A stretch of DNA of 64,000 bases from positions 310,001-374,000 of the forward strand of contig CAWKAJ010000002.1 of NCBI GenBank assembly GCA_963847595.1. The letters run 5' to 3'. Below, in pieces: positions 1 to 8,772 of this stretch. The notes beneath the pieces are model-generated. The model was not told the DNA's origin and did no database searches. It saw nothing but the letters and a program-made list of their open reading frames with translations. Source of the stretch: JACWAE01 sp963847595 (lineage in GTDB: Bacteria > Chloroflexota > Dehalococcoidia > SZUA-161). Positions within the stretch are counted from its first letter, which is position 1. Each line of letters starts with the position of its first letter. Both the position numbers and the translations under genes were made by a program.

Positions 1-1
1 T

Positions 2-94
2 GAGGAGGGTGTGAACCAGATAGATGTAGTCGCCAGCGACCCGCAAGGCGATGAGCAATCTGCCAACGTCACAGTTATGATGTACGCTCCGTAA
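2..94 (+). CDS. C-terminal end of an Ig-like domain protein (partial)
   Basis: The frame is open from the window edge to a TAA at 92-94 and gives 30 residues ending in TVMMYAP. The pattern NQIDVVASDPQGDEQSANV is typical of the last beta strands of bacterial Ig-like or glucodextranase-type domains found in secreted Chloroflexota proteins. The rest of the gene lies outside the window, so its full function cannot be read. It is followed 94 nt later by another secreted protein on the same strand. Confidence 0.55.
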   Translation, partial: EEGVNQIDVVASDPQGDEQSANVTVMMYAP

Positions 95-188
95 AAATTG
101 GGAGGATTGGGTAATTACCAAACGCCGACTTTTTCGTTTATATATAGTGAACAGGCAATATTCTAGAGATTGAGGAGGAGGGAAAGAG

Positions 189-1277
189 ATGAAAGCCATA
201 CGGAGTGTTCTTATTCTAATGCTGGTAGCCGGGCTTGTGTTAACCAGTGTGGGCAGCGTTTTCGCGCAAAGCGGAACTGGCGCAGCCGCGGCAAGTCATC
301 CCAATCCTGTGGTGAGAGCCCTGTGGCGAGCCTTCTTCGGCAACGTTACCGGGGTCAACGGTGACAACATCACGATTGCCACGAAGTATAGCGGTGATGT
401 TGTGATGACGCTCACCGAGGGAACCCGATGCGAGATCCTGGGAGACACGGGGTGGGTCAAGCTAGACGAGTTCACGAATAAACTGGGAGGAGACCTCTCG
501 GCGCTTGAAGGCGATAGTGTGGCGGTTGTAGCTATTAATGTGCAGGGTTCGCCTGGTGAGCTTACCGGTGATGCCGTGCTGTTCGTGGTAATGGAGCCCA
601 TCAGGATAATGCCGATCCATCAGACCACCGGCAATGTCACCGAGTTTTTTACAGATTCGAGCGGGAACGGGAACATCACCGTTACGGACATACATGGTGC
701 GAGCTATGAGTTCACCATCATCGGCAACGAGACACGTTACAGCCCGCCAGGGATGGGATCTGGCAACATAACCGTCGACCAGACCTTCGTGACTGTAGTC
801 AGCAGGGGTGAGCTGAATGCCCAGCCTGTGGCAAAAGTGATCTTGATCTACAATATGATACCCCTGGGCTGGTTAAGACCTCTACTCAATCCAGGTATCA
901 ACAGACCAAGGATACCCATTGGAAACATAACCATTCCCCCGGTTTACATCGGAGTGCTGTCGTATCATGAGTATAGTGGCAATGTCACCGAGTTTTTTAC
1001 AGATTCGAGCGGGAACGGGAACATTACCATTGTGGACATGCAGGGCGCAAGCTATGAGTTCAGCATTATCGGCAACGAGACCCGTTACAGCCCGCCAGGG
1101 ACTGGGCCTGGGAACATAACGATTAACAGTTTCGTGACCGTGGTTGGCAAGAGTGAACCAAATGCTCAGCCTGTGGCCGAAATGATCTCGCTGTCCCAGG
1201 ACATACCCGGGCGTTGGCCACCCAGCCATTTGCCGATGCTCCCACGCCCCAATGTAGGCGGGAACGGACTGAGGTAA
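189..1277 (+). CDS. Secreted protein with duplicated beta-rich domains
   Basis: The 362-residue protein starts with a classical signal peptide (MKAIRSVLILMLVAG, cleavage probably after VFAQ at about residue 27), so it is exported. It has a strong GGAGGAGGG ribosome site. The mature part contains two closely similar units at residues 148-219 and 264-333, each with GNVTEFFTDSSGNGNIT, a D-x-x-GASYEF segment, IIGNETRYSPPG and a closing VTVV. A third, more diverged version begins at residue 51 (GNVTGVNGDNITI). The units resemble DUF5666-type small beta domains, but I cannot assign a function. The second half ends in a proline-rich tail. A perfect hairpin terminator follows directly, so the gene is probably transcribed alone or as the last gene of its operon. 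Confidence 0.8.
   Translation: MKAIRSVLILMLVAGLVLTSVGSVFAQSGTGAAAASHPNPVVRALWRAFFGNVTGVNGDNITIATKYSGDVVMTLTEGTRCEILGDTGWVKLDEFTNKLGGDLSALEGDSVAVVAINVQGSPGELTGDAVLFVVMEPIRIMPIHQTTGNVTEFFTDSSGNGNITVTDIHGASYEFTIIGNETRYSPPGMGSGNITVDQTFVTVVSRGELNAQPVAKVILIYNMIPLGWLRPLLNPGINRPRIPIGNITIPPVYIGVLSYHEYSGNVTEFFTDSSGNGNITIVDMQGASYEFSIIGNETRYSPPGTGPGNITINSFVTVVGKSEPNAQPVAEMISLSQDIPGRWPPSHLPMLPRPNVGGNGLR
630..1188 (+). repeat. Intragenic duplication, two units of about 215 bp
   Basis: Units at about 630-846 and 978-1188 code for the duplicated domains of the secreted protein. The first 47 or so bases of the units are identical at nucleotide level, so the duplication, or gene conversion between units, is recent. 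Confidence 0.75.
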
Positions 1278-1279
1278 AC

Positions 1280-1320
1280 ATAAAGGGGCAGCTCCTATGA
1301 GTAATCAGCTGCCCCTTTAT
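1280..1320 (+). terminator. Perfect 14-bp hairpin terminator
   Basis: Arms 1280-1293 (ATAAAGGGGCAGCT) and 1307-1320 are perfect inverse complements around a 13-nt loop, 3 nt after the stop of the secreted protein. The hairpin closes with A on the left and T on the right, as in bidirectional rho-independent terminators. Confidence 0.75.
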
Positions 1321-1711
1321 TGCTCCCTAAAATCAAGCGCAGCGCCACCGAAGATCAATATGGATGCGCTGGGACCCCCCAGAGCCACATGGCCTTGATT
1401 CCCTATATCATGCCTTTAGGGGTAAGGCGATAACTGGCCTATCTTCGCTGACTTTGTCACTAAATGGTCAGCACGGGTGGCATCCAATCTGCCTGGACTG
1501 CCCTGCCAGAGAATGACTATGCCATGAGCACTCTTGCATTATATTTGTATGACGTCACCGAGAAAGGATTATAATAAGGTCGTCAGGCAGTATGACACAG
1601 CCGTCCAGACGTGCAGTAATTCTTGAAGCCGAACCTCTGCCCAGCCGTGCTGACGGTGGGGGAGTAAGGCTTGTGCAGAATCTTGGAAGTCGTAGGTGGA
1701 TTGCCCGGAGA
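1321..1711. other. Gene-free stretch
   Basis: I see no convincing coding signal on either strand. A TATAAT-like box lies near 1570-1577, but there is no good -35 partner at the right distance. Confidence 0.4.
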
Positions 1712-1915
1712 ATGAAAGCCATTGAATATATCTGTTTGGCTGTAGGCACCGGAGCGCTTGGAACTGCAATGACTTTTTGTCTCCTGTTTGCCTGTCGTTA
1801 TTATGGCATTGATGTATCGCACAATATATGGTTGCTTGCCATACCTATCGGTCTATCCCTCGTGCTGAATATCTCGCTTATTGAGTTGTATAGTAGAGTC
1901 AAAAAGAATCGATAG
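1712..1915 (+). CDS. Small two-helix membrane protein, unknown
   Basis: The 67-residue frame begins MKAIEYICLAVG and has two hydrophobic segments (about residues 5-28 and 38-58) separated by CRYYGIDVSHN, ending in a basic tail (SRVKKNR). This fits a small inner-membrane protein with two helices. A GGAG sequence sits 2-6 nt ahead of the ATG. The frame stays open upstream to 1592, but that extension has no membrane or domain signal, so I chose the internal ATG. I do not recognise a family. Confidence 0.4.
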   Translation: MKAIEYICLAVGTGALGTAMTFCLLFACRYYGIDVSHNIWLLAIPIGLSLVLNISLIELYSRVKKNR

Positions 1916-2043
1916 ATTGCGGGCTCGCCATTGACATCTTCCGTGACTGTAAGGCAAGATTGGCACAGCCATTGCAAGGAGATGATGGGGATACCACATG
2001 AGAAGAAGAAAAAACGCAAACGCGTGTGCTATCAAGTTAGCGA

Positions 2044-2369
2044 GTTCGTGTCGGGAGTAAAGACCTGGGAGCAACCGGGAACATTATCATCGCCGTTATT
2101 ATTGGCCTCATCGCCATTATTTTCGTTTTGGCGCGCACAACGACGGCCAGTTCATCCGGCTTGTTCACTTGTCCCTTCTCAAGTGCAAGAAATGCGCGAC
2201 AGGTTTCGATTTTGCGTGTATTCCCGGGGCATCCGTCAATTCGATTCGCCTCGGCAACTCTTGGTATCTCAGGCGTCCTGTTTGCAGGAAATGGTCAGTG
2301 TTAAATATGCGGAATACCTGGGTTGACCCGGAAACATACCGTTGCGCCATCAAGGTCGGCCTCAGCTAA
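2044..2369 (+). pseudogene. Decayed membrane/zinc-ribbon small protein
   Basis: Two pieces of one plausible protein lie in different frames. One frame at about 2077-2145 gives a strong transmembrane helix (GNIIIAVIIGLIAIIFVLA). Another frame at 2169-2369 gives KCKKCATGFDF, then IPGASVNSIRLG, then PVCRKWS. That looks like a zinc-ribbon module (CxxC ... PxCxKWS) in which the first Cys of the second knuckle has become Arg (RRPVC). I infer an originally continuous short gene, helix then zinc ribbon, broken by at least one frameshift. The family is not named with confidence. Confidence 0.35.
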
Positions 2370-2812
2370 GCTAGTCGTTGGAGTTGAATGCGCAAAAGCC
2401 TGAACTCTTTGAAGCCTTGCTCAGTCATCTTAGGTTCGGAGCAGACAATTGGCCACTTTGCGCCACATCAGTGAGATGGGGCTTGTTCTTGCTGCATAGT
2501 TGCTCCAAATTTCAGTCTTTTTCGAGCGACCGGTTTATCCGATGAGGTGGCTGGCTTAACATTTCGTCAGAATGTTAAGCTGGGATTTTCACAGGCGCTA
2601 ATGTGCCGCCTGTGATTGGTCACTTTGGTGACAGGGAGCCGACAGTGAAACCGACTTGAAAAGGCCGGTTTTGTGTTTTTAAAGGGGGGTGATAGGTGAA
2701 AAGAGTGACAAAGCGATGTGCTCAGAGACAGTCTTCCTGCAAAGAAGGGCGGGATTGACAGTTTCTACAGCAGATACCTATAATGTCGGCGCTTATGAAC
2801 TGAGGAGTTATA
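2370..2812 (+). promoter_or_regulatory. Gene-free stretch with a four-hairpin module
   Basis: Four hairpins follow one another. The first has a 10-bp stem at 2554-2563/2571-2580 (GCTTAACATT). The second has a 9-bp stem at 2589-2597/2607-2615 (TCACAGGCG). The third is a 5-bp stem with a TTTG loop at 2619-2632. The fourth is an AAACCG/CGGTTT stem at 2648-2671 followed by a T-rich run to 2680. The last looks like a terminator. The module lies about 130 nt upstream of the adenylate-forming enzyme start, so it may be its leader or the end of an RNA. Confidence 0.45.
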
Positions 2813-4462
2813 ATGTCTGCATTTGGGCAAATGCAAATGTACTGGCGCTTTGCCTGGGGTCTAAGAAAATTCCTCAAGGAGCCGATTAACCTTGAGGGGA
2901 GCCGACAAATCATCAGGCAAAGGCTGGAGGATAGGGAAAAGAATCTTCTCACTATGGTAAAGAAGGCTATCTACGAGAACGAGTCTAGTCCTTATCTGAA
3001 GCTGCTCCGGTTTGTCGGTTGCGAGTATGGTGATTTCGAGCGGATGGTACGAGCAGATGGCATTGAGCCAACATTGAAGAAACTAGGCGAAGAGGGGGTC
3101 TACATAAGCATTGAAGAATTCAAAGGCAAGAAAGAACTTATTCGTGGTGCAAAGGCTTTTAAGTTCAGAGAAAGCGAATTTGATAACCCCTTCCTCTCCA
3201 GACATCTTGAAGCTAGCAGTGGTGCCAGCCGCAGCGCAGGAACCAGGACAATATATGACTTTGATTTCCTGGCGGAAACTTGGGCAGTCCATCGCATTCT
3301 ATGCATTGATGCCTATGATATGGCTAATATCCCCCTTGCCATCTGGTGTCCTATAATGCCTGGAGTGGGTCCGGTGATTCTGCTGACATCCACTAAGGTT
3401 GGTAAAACTCCAGTAAAATGGTTTTCCACAGTCGAGAAGAGGGGTTTCAAACCATCACTTAAGAACAGAATGGGGACTAACTACATTGTTTATGCCGGCA
3501 GACTTTTTGGTGCAAAATGGCCAGTACCTGAGTATGTGGCATTAGACGACGCGTGGAAGGTAGCTCAGTGGCTTGCTGATTTCATGAAAGGGAAGGAAGG
3601 GTGTTGCCTCAACACCTATGTCAGCGATGCAGTGAGGATTTGCCAAGCTGCTAAGGAGAAAGGCCTGAGCATTGCAGGGGCAAAGTTCATTGTTAGCGGT
3701 GAGCCCCTTACCGAAGCGAAACGGAAAGAGATAGAATCATGCGGAGCTTATGTCTATCCTGGCTATGCTTTCATGGAAGCTGGTGTAGTCGGCTCTGGTT
3801 GCGTTAGTCCAGTCGTGGCTGATGAAGTTCACTTACATAAGGACTCATTTGCTTTAATTCAGCAGCCTAGAGAGGTGCCCTATTCCGCGGTGTCAGTTAA
3901 TGCCTTCCTTTTTACTACCCTGGTTTTAAGTGCGCCCAAAGTCCTGCTCAATTCAGTTAATGCCTTCCTTTTTACTACCCTGGTTTTAAGTGCGCCCAAA
4001 GTCCTGCTCAATGTGGAGAGTGGTGATTATGGAACTCTTGCATCGCGAAGTTGCGGGTGTAAGTTTGAAGACTTTGGTTTTACTGAACATATCCATAGCA
4101 TAAGAGGGTTTGATAAGCTGACTGGTGAAGGAATGACCTTTATTGCGACAGATTTAGTCAGGATTATTGACGAAGTATTGCCGGCTAAGTTTGGTGGTTC
4201 ATCCACGAATTACCAAATGGTTGAAGAAGAAGATGAGAGAGGGCAAACCCGGATGAGCATAATAGTCAGCCCCGATGTTAGAGATATAAATGAGGCTGAA
4301 CTTATTGAAACTATTCTTACTGAACTGGGCAAGGGAAAGGACACGCAGAGGATGATGGCTCACGTATGGTCTCAGGCAAAGACACTTCGTGTGAAACGGA
4401 TGAGCCCATTTATCACTGCCAGAGGTAAGCTTCTACCATTGCATATTAAAAAGGCGAAATAG
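2813..4462 (+). CDS. Adenylate-forming (PaaK/CapK-like) enzyme, with internal duplication
   Basis: The 549-residue protein resembles the phenylacetate-CoA ligase/CapK branch of adenylate-forming enzymes, which activate a carboxylate as acyl-AMP. Visible landmarks are a Ser/Thr-rich nucleotide loop (ASSGASRSAGTRT, about residue 135), SGEPLTEAKRKEIE followed by VYPGYAFMEAG (about residues 295-325, the GAEPL...YGSTE region of the family), and a C-terminal CGCKFEDFGF...RGFDKLTGEG stretch like the hinge of PaaK proteins. A GAGGAG ribosome site lies about 6 nt before the ATG at 2813. Residues 361-380 are repeated exactly as 381-400 because of a perfect 60-bp duplication; without it the protein would be 529 residues. 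Substrate unknown. Confidence 0.65.
   Translation: MSAFGQMQMYWRFAWGLRKFLKEPINLEGSRQIIRQRLEDREKNLLTMVKKAIYENESSPYLKLLRFVGCEYGDFERMVRADGIEPTLKKLGEEGVYISIEEFKGKKELIRGAKAFKFRESEFDNPFLSRHLEASSGASRSAGTRTIYDFDFLAETWAVHRILCIDAYDMANIPLAIWCPIMPGVGPVILLTSTKVGKTPVKWFSTVEKRGFKPSLKNRMGTNYIVYAGRLFGAKWPVPEYVALDDAWKVAQWLADFMKGKEGCCLNTYVSDAVRICQAAKEKGLSIAGAKFIVSGEPLTEAKRKEIESCGAYVYPGYAFMEAGVVGSGCVSPVVADEVHLHKDSFALIQQPREVPYSAVSVNAFLFTTLVLSAPKVLLNSVNAFLFTTLVLSAPKVLLNVESGDYGTLASRSCGCKFEDFGFTEHIHSIRGFDKLTGEGMTFIATDLVRIIDEVLPAKFGGSSTNYQMVEEEDERGQTRMSIIVSPDVRDINEAELIETILTELGKGKDTQRMMAHVWSQAKTLRVKRMSPFITARGKLLPLHIKKAK
3893..4012 (+). repeat. Perfect 2 x 60-bp in-frame tandem duplication
   Basis: Bases 3893-3952 and 3953-4012 are identical. 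The unit encodes 20 residues starting SVNAFLFTTL and ending KVLLN, so the reading frame is kept. Confidence 0.95.
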
Positions 4463-4593
4463 ATACTCACTCCTGGAGTCGGTTCATACAATAACTAGCC
4501 AACACAATTGCTATCGGACTGTATTCTTATCCTACAACTAGCCAGTTTGTTTAATCATGCCAACATAGTACAGCCCATCTTCCACACCCACCC

Positions 4594-4745
4594 GCCCAAC
4601 ACCACTCCCAACCTCTAGAATTCAAAGCAATGCCCCTTAATTTCCCAGACCATATAAACCCGCATACACTTGTATTGTAAATACAAATACTTTGAATTGT
4701 AGTGCTTGGGGGGGGTAAGTACTTGAGTATAGAGAGTTTGGGGTA
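4594..4745. repeat. AT-rich intergenic repeat, copy A
   Basis: This is one of three related copies (the others at 7385-7544 and 8317-8560). Shared landmarks are a C-rich start, CTAGAATTCAAAGCAA, CATATAAAC, a TTGTATT-GTA-AATACAA palindrome (4670-4686), CTTTGAATTGTAG and a final GAGAGTTTGGG. Copy A lies between convergent genes (ends at 4462 and 4855). The rest of the 4463-4854 gap shows no gene. Confidence 0.7.
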
Positions 4746-4854
4746 TACCCTGCTCCTGAAGCTAAAATGCTCGTAACTCTAACCCTGTAAGTGCTACCAT
4801 TTCTGGGGGCATGTCAAAGTTTCATCTTGACGGTTAACGGGGTGGAACGATATT

Positions 4855-6699
4855 TTATATCCCCAATTCTTTCAGTTTCGCCTCCGTGGGGATACCGTCT
4901 CTGGTCCATCCTCTGAAATCGTAGTACTCGCTCAATGCCTTCTCTAACTCGTTACCTTTGGGCACGTAATTGGCGGTTGAGGGAAGTGGGTCTAACTCTG
5001 GAATGATGTCATCCTTGCGAGTCACACCACACCTGCAATTAAATAGCCGTTTCAGGTTGAACATCCTCTCGCCGGCTTTTATCAGTTCTTTCGCATCTAT
5101 TTCCCACCCGGTCAAGGCGGATAGCATCGCGGTCTGGGTACCAAAAGCTATGAGGGCCACCAAAGCGAACTTGCACTGGATTAGAGAATCAGCCACATCC
5201 GCAAGATCTTGTGACACCTTCGCATTGAGCCCTTGCCGTTCCAAAGAGTATTTCTTTACCTCTTCACCACCCAGGTGGAATGGGCTGAATCCAATTCCCG
5301 CTACCTCTGCCCACCCTATACCGTGGACGTGACATGCACCTCTTTCTGAAGTGCCATAAGAGATGGCGAGCCCCGGGAATGCCCTTGGATCATGCATGGC
5401 AAATGCCTGCCCTTTGCTGTGTTTAGCTATTCTTATTGAATCATGCCCAATCTTCTTTGCTGCTGGTACCAATCCGTCCGCGAGCACATTGCCGAAGCCC
5501 TGTCTCTTCGCTATTCTTTCTACCATTGTGACCATGGCATCGGCATTGCCCCATTTGAGTTCTATACCATCCGTATCCCTAGTTGTCACCCATCCGTTGT
5601 CGTAGCAACTCATGGCAAACGCAATCAGGCTGCCCGTTTCAATTGTGTCTAGCCCATATCTGTTACACATATCATTTGCTTTGGCAATTGCGGCCAGATC
5701 ATCCACCATGCACAAGGGGCCTAAAGCGGCGGTGCTTTCATATTCAGCCCCATGTCCTTCGCAGGCGTACTTAGAAGGCGATGTCACTTTCACTATCCTG
5801 CCGCAGCCGATGGGACAAGCATAGCAATGGTAATTCTTTGTAAGGATTTTACGGTATATGCTACCGCCGCCGACCTTGGTGATGATCCTAGCGGTTTCAC
5901 CTCTTCTAGCATCTCCCTTGGTCCAGTATTTGAAAGGAACATCACCTATCGGTTCGAACATCTCTAACAGTACCGCAGTACCGTACTTGGCAAACATGAT
6001 GGACACAGGCCCATCTTTATTGAGTTTCAGACCTCTAATAAGCTGTGATAGTCGCTCTTTATTTGCTACTTCAACAACTTTCTTCCCCTTTACGGCGAGA
6101 GCCTTCAAGTTCTTGGAGCCCATTACTGCCCCCGCTCCACTCCTAGCGGCTGTCCTACCCATGTCATTCATGACACCGGCGAACCTAACCAAATTCTCGC
6201 CGCCCTGACCTATGCAGGCAACCCTAAAATCCGAGTCGTTCAAATCATTCTTTAGTTGTGCTTCTGTCTCGTATGCGTCTTTCCCCCACAAATGGGATGC
6301 GTCCTTAATTTCGACTGCTTTATCTGTAACGACCAAACAGACTGGGTTCTGGGCCTTCCCCTTAAACACAATAGCGTCATAACCCGCTCGCTTTAAGTAT
6401 GGACCGACCCAGCCACCTGAATTGGCCTCACCCCAGATGCCAGTCAGCGGCGATCTGGTTCCTACTGCATATCTGCCCGAAAACGGTATGCCCGTGCCCT
6501 GGAGTGGCCCTGTGGCAAAGACCAACAGATTATCTGGCGATAAAGGGTCTATTTCAGGGCCAACCTCATCATAGACAATCTTTGCTGCTAAGCCACTTCC
6601 ACCGATGTACTTCCTAGCCAGCTCTTCGTTAAGTGGTTTTTCCTCTGTTCTTCCGCTGGTTAGATCTACCCTCAGAATCTTGCCCATATATCCGTACAT
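4855..6699 (-). CDS. aor: Aldehyde:ferredoxin oxidoreductase (tungsten type)
   Basis: The 614-residue protein matches the AOR family over its full length. These enzymes oxidise aldehydes to carboxylates with a tungsten-pterin cofactor and a [4Fe-4S] cluster, passing electrons to ferredoxin. The N-terminal cofactor domain begins MGKILRVDLTSG and contains GPLQGTGIPFSGRYAVGTRS and the GWVGPYLKRAGYDAI stretch. The cluster-binding CxxCxxxC is seen at C292, C295 and C299 (HCYACPIGC), and a late Cys near residue 550 (FNCRCGVTRKDD) is the probable fourth ligand. The ATG lies 1 nt after the stop of the gene at 6701, so the two are probably translationally coupled, with the small protein made first. 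The exact aldehyde substrate is not readable. Confidence 0.92.
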   Translation of the reverse strand: MYGYMGKILRVDLTSGRTEEKPLNEELARKYIGGSGLAAKIVYDEVGPEIDPLSPDNLLVFATGPLQGTGIPFSGRYAVGTRSPLTGIWGEANSGGWVGPYLKRAGYDAIVFKGKAQNPVCLVVTDKAVEIKDASHLWGKDAYETEAQLKNDLNDSDFRVACIGQGGENLVRFAGVMNDMGRTAARSGAGAVMGSKNLKALAVKGKKVVEVANKERLSQLIRGLKLNKDGPVSIMFAKYGTAVLLEMFEPIGDVPFKYWTKGDARRGETARIITKVGGGSIYRKILTKNYHCYACPIGCGRIVKVTSPSKYACEGHGAEYESTAALGPLCMVDDLAAIAKANDMCNRYGLDTIETGSLIAFAMSCYDNGWVTTRDTDGIELKWGNADAMVTMVERIAKRQGFGNVLADGLVPAAKKIGHDSIRIAKHSKGQAFAMHDPRAFPGLAISYGTSERGACHVHGIGWAEVAGIGFSPFHLGGEEVKKYSLERQGLNAKVSQDLADVADSLIQCKFALVALIAFGTQTAMLSALTGWEIDAKELIKAGERMFNLKRLFNCRCGVTRKDDIIPELDPLPSTANYVPKGNELEKALSEYYDFRGWTRDGIPTEAKLKELGI

Positions 6700-6700
6700 C

Positions 6701-7120
6701 TTATGACTTCTTCTTCCCGCCCAGCTTAGCTATGACCTCAGGGGCTGTGAGAGTCTCAATTAGCACGCCTGTACTCATTACCGCAGGGAAAATCACTTCC
6801 TTAACACCTCGGATTCTCAACACATCCATCAAAACGTATAAAGCCTCCGGTTCCAGTCCTTTCATTATTGGCTTTATCATCACCATGACATTCACTGTCA
6901 TCTCTCTGACGAATGGCAGCTTCATAAGGCGGACCAACAGGCTTTCGAAAGATAGTCTAAATACCTTTCGCATGATGAAGAATAGAGCACCAATAACCCA
7001 TGCTCCCACCTTGATCTCTGCAGTTACCACCAGGTCTGTTATGGGGTTACCTATCAGGAATGATAGGAGACCCATTAGGCGGCGTCTGCTAGTAATCCAC
7101 TTAATCAGCTTTTGTATCAT
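6701..7120 (-). CDS. Unknown helical protein coupled to AOR
   Basis: From the ATG at 7118-7120 the protein has 139 residues (MIQKLIKWITSRRR...). It has hydrophobic helices around AWVIGALFFIM and a basic end (KLGGKKKS), so it may associate with the membrane. A GTG at 7163-7165 would add 15 residues; I prefer the ATG, though its ribosome site (TTGGGG) is weak. Its stop precedes the oxidoreductase start by 1 nt. I do not recognise a family. The tight coupling suggests a partner or assembly role for the oxidoreductase, which is inference. Confidence 0.6.
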   Translation of the reverse strand: MIQKLIKWITSRRRLMGLLSFLIGNPITDLVVTAEIKVGAWVIGALFFIMRKVFRLSFESLLVRLMKLPFVREMTVNVMVMIKPIMKGLEPEALYVLMDVLRIRGVKEVIFPAVMSTGVLIETLTAPEVIAKLGGKKKS

Positions 7121-7384
7121 TGTTCCAACCCCAAGATGAGATTGAGTTTGGGATAATAAAATCACTATCCCAGTATCTACAGATACTAGCTTACCACAGA
7201 AATTATTTACCCGCTTTTTACGGAGAGGGACTTACCCGGCACTTCCCATTTGAATTACCGATGAGGTGATATTCATCTCTCATCGCCCCTGATGCCGACA
7301 ATATATGACCCTTTGCGCTTGGTTGTCAAGCCATCCCAGAGCCGAACCCCCTTTGCAGCCTGCAGCGCCCATACCCTCCACTTA

Positions 7385-7544
7385 CCCAACCCCGCTCCCA
7401 AGCTCTAGAATTCAAAGCAAAGCCCCTTAGTTTCTCAAACCATATAAACCCCGCATACACATGTATTGTAAATGCAAATACTTTGAATTGTAGTGCTTTG
7501 GGGAAGGGTTGTAGTTAAGTATCTGAGGGCGGAGAGTTTGGGAC
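7385..7544. repeat. AT-rich intergenic repeat, copy B
   Basis: Second copy of the repeat described at 4594, in the 7166-7605 gap, which shows no gene. It keeps TCTAGAATTCAAAGCAA, CATATAAACC, the TGTATTGTAAAT core with one changed base in the palindrome, and GAGAGTTTGGG. Similarity with copy C continues past the end to about 7590. Confidence 0.7.
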
Positions 7545-7605
7545 TTGGCTTGTCTCAAAAGCCTTACAACAGCATGACGCACTGCAGGGCAGTGGCGGGG
7601 CTGGG

Positions 7606-8145
7606 CTAGATAGCATTATGAACCTCTGCACGTGCAGAATGCAGTCCATAGTGAGTAGATTCGACTTTGTTTGTGATTGGCCTGTTGGATTCCCGCCCCC
7701 GGCGATGCTGAGCAGAAGTCTTTGTTACAGCTATCAACTGGAGCCATTCCGACCACATCTCCGCAACCTGTTCATCCATATCTTTGGCGATATCAGAAAA
7801 TGAAATAATCCCCACAAGCTTGCCGCCTTCAGTAATAGGAACCCTCTTGATTCGGCTTGCTGCCATTACCTTAGCCAGGTTGATAAGCAGTGTTTCAGGT
7901 GGCACGGTCACGACCGGGCTGCTCATGTGGTTCGAAATACTGCATTTCTGTATATTGTGGCGCTGTGCCGCACAAGCCAGCAGGTCTCGGTCAGTGACTA
8001 TACCACTTATTCCGGTCTTGTTCTCCTTCATCACCACCAGGCATCCCACGTCTTGTTCAAGCATCAGTTCGGATGCCTCAGTTACGGACATATCAGGGCC
8101 TGCAGTCACCACATCCTCTGCCATGATGTCACTGACTTTCTTCAT
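7606..8145 (-). CDS. Two-CBS-domain protein
   Basis: The 179-residue protein holds a tandem CBS pair. The first repeat covers about residues 6-60 (VSDIMAEDVVTAGPDMSVTE ... GIVTDRDLL) and the second about 70-125 (MSSPVVTVPPETLL ... RVPITEGGKLVGIISFSDI). Such pairs bind adenosine nucleotides and usually sense energy state. The tail (about residues 140-179) is polar and not conserved in appearance. A GAGAGG site sits 10 nt before the ATG. It is not fused to a kinase, transporter or IMPDH, so its target is unknown. Confidence 0.85.
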   Translation of the reverse strand: MKKVSDIMAEDVVTAGPDMSVTEASELMLEQDVGCLVVMKENKTGISGIVTDRDLLACAAQRHNIQKCSISNHMSSPVVTVPPETLLINLAKVMAASRIKRVPITEGGKLVGIISFSDIAKDMDEQVAEMWSEWLQLIAVTKTSAQHRRGRESNRPITNKVESTHYGLHSARAEVHNAI

Positions 8146-8316
8146 AGTATTTGCCTCTCTATACTAATCCTACGGAAATTCGCCATACATTTGCCTGGTA
8201 GAATGCTAGCGCTACTTGATCAAACTTACCATAGACATTTCGGGGAGTATTGATGGGGAAATGGTACTGCTATTAGTAGATTGGGAGTATCCCAGTCTCC
8301 ACACTCACCACATGTG

Positions 8317-8560
8317 CGACACCGCTCCCGAGTTCTAAAATCAAAGCAATGTCCCTCAAATCACGGCCCGAGGCCAAGGGACGTCATAGCGGCTCCGAAT
8401 AGTCGGGAAATTAAAGCTAATAGAGAAGTGCTTATAGCTCTAATTTCCCGAAACCCTGATACGATCAATGACCCCTTGTATTGTAAATACAAATGCGTTG
8501 AATTGTAGCGCTTTAGGGGGTGTTATAGTTAAGGATTTGAGTGGAGAGAGTTTGGGGTTA
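8317..8560. repeat. AT-rich intergenic repeat, copy C, with an inserted hairpin
   Basis: Third copy of the repeat described at 4594. Between its left and right halves lies extra sequence containing a 15-bp stem (8404-8418 with 8436-8450, CGGGAAATTAAAGCT, one mismatch). The whole 8146-8772 gap carries no gene that I can support. Confidence 0.65.
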
Positions 8561-8772
8561 GCTTATTCCAAAGGCCTACAGCATCAAACTCCATAGGGCG
8601 GTGTTTGGTTAGCTGCGATATGGCAAACGTAAGGGAGAAGGACATTGGCCTCTAAGTGTCCGCTAATTATCAAGGCTAAACCAACTCACTTTCATTGACT
8701 GCATACACAGCTAGTGATATAGTCAAAGCATAAGGTTGGTCCTTGACAAGAACCAGCATGCGGAGGTGGTTT

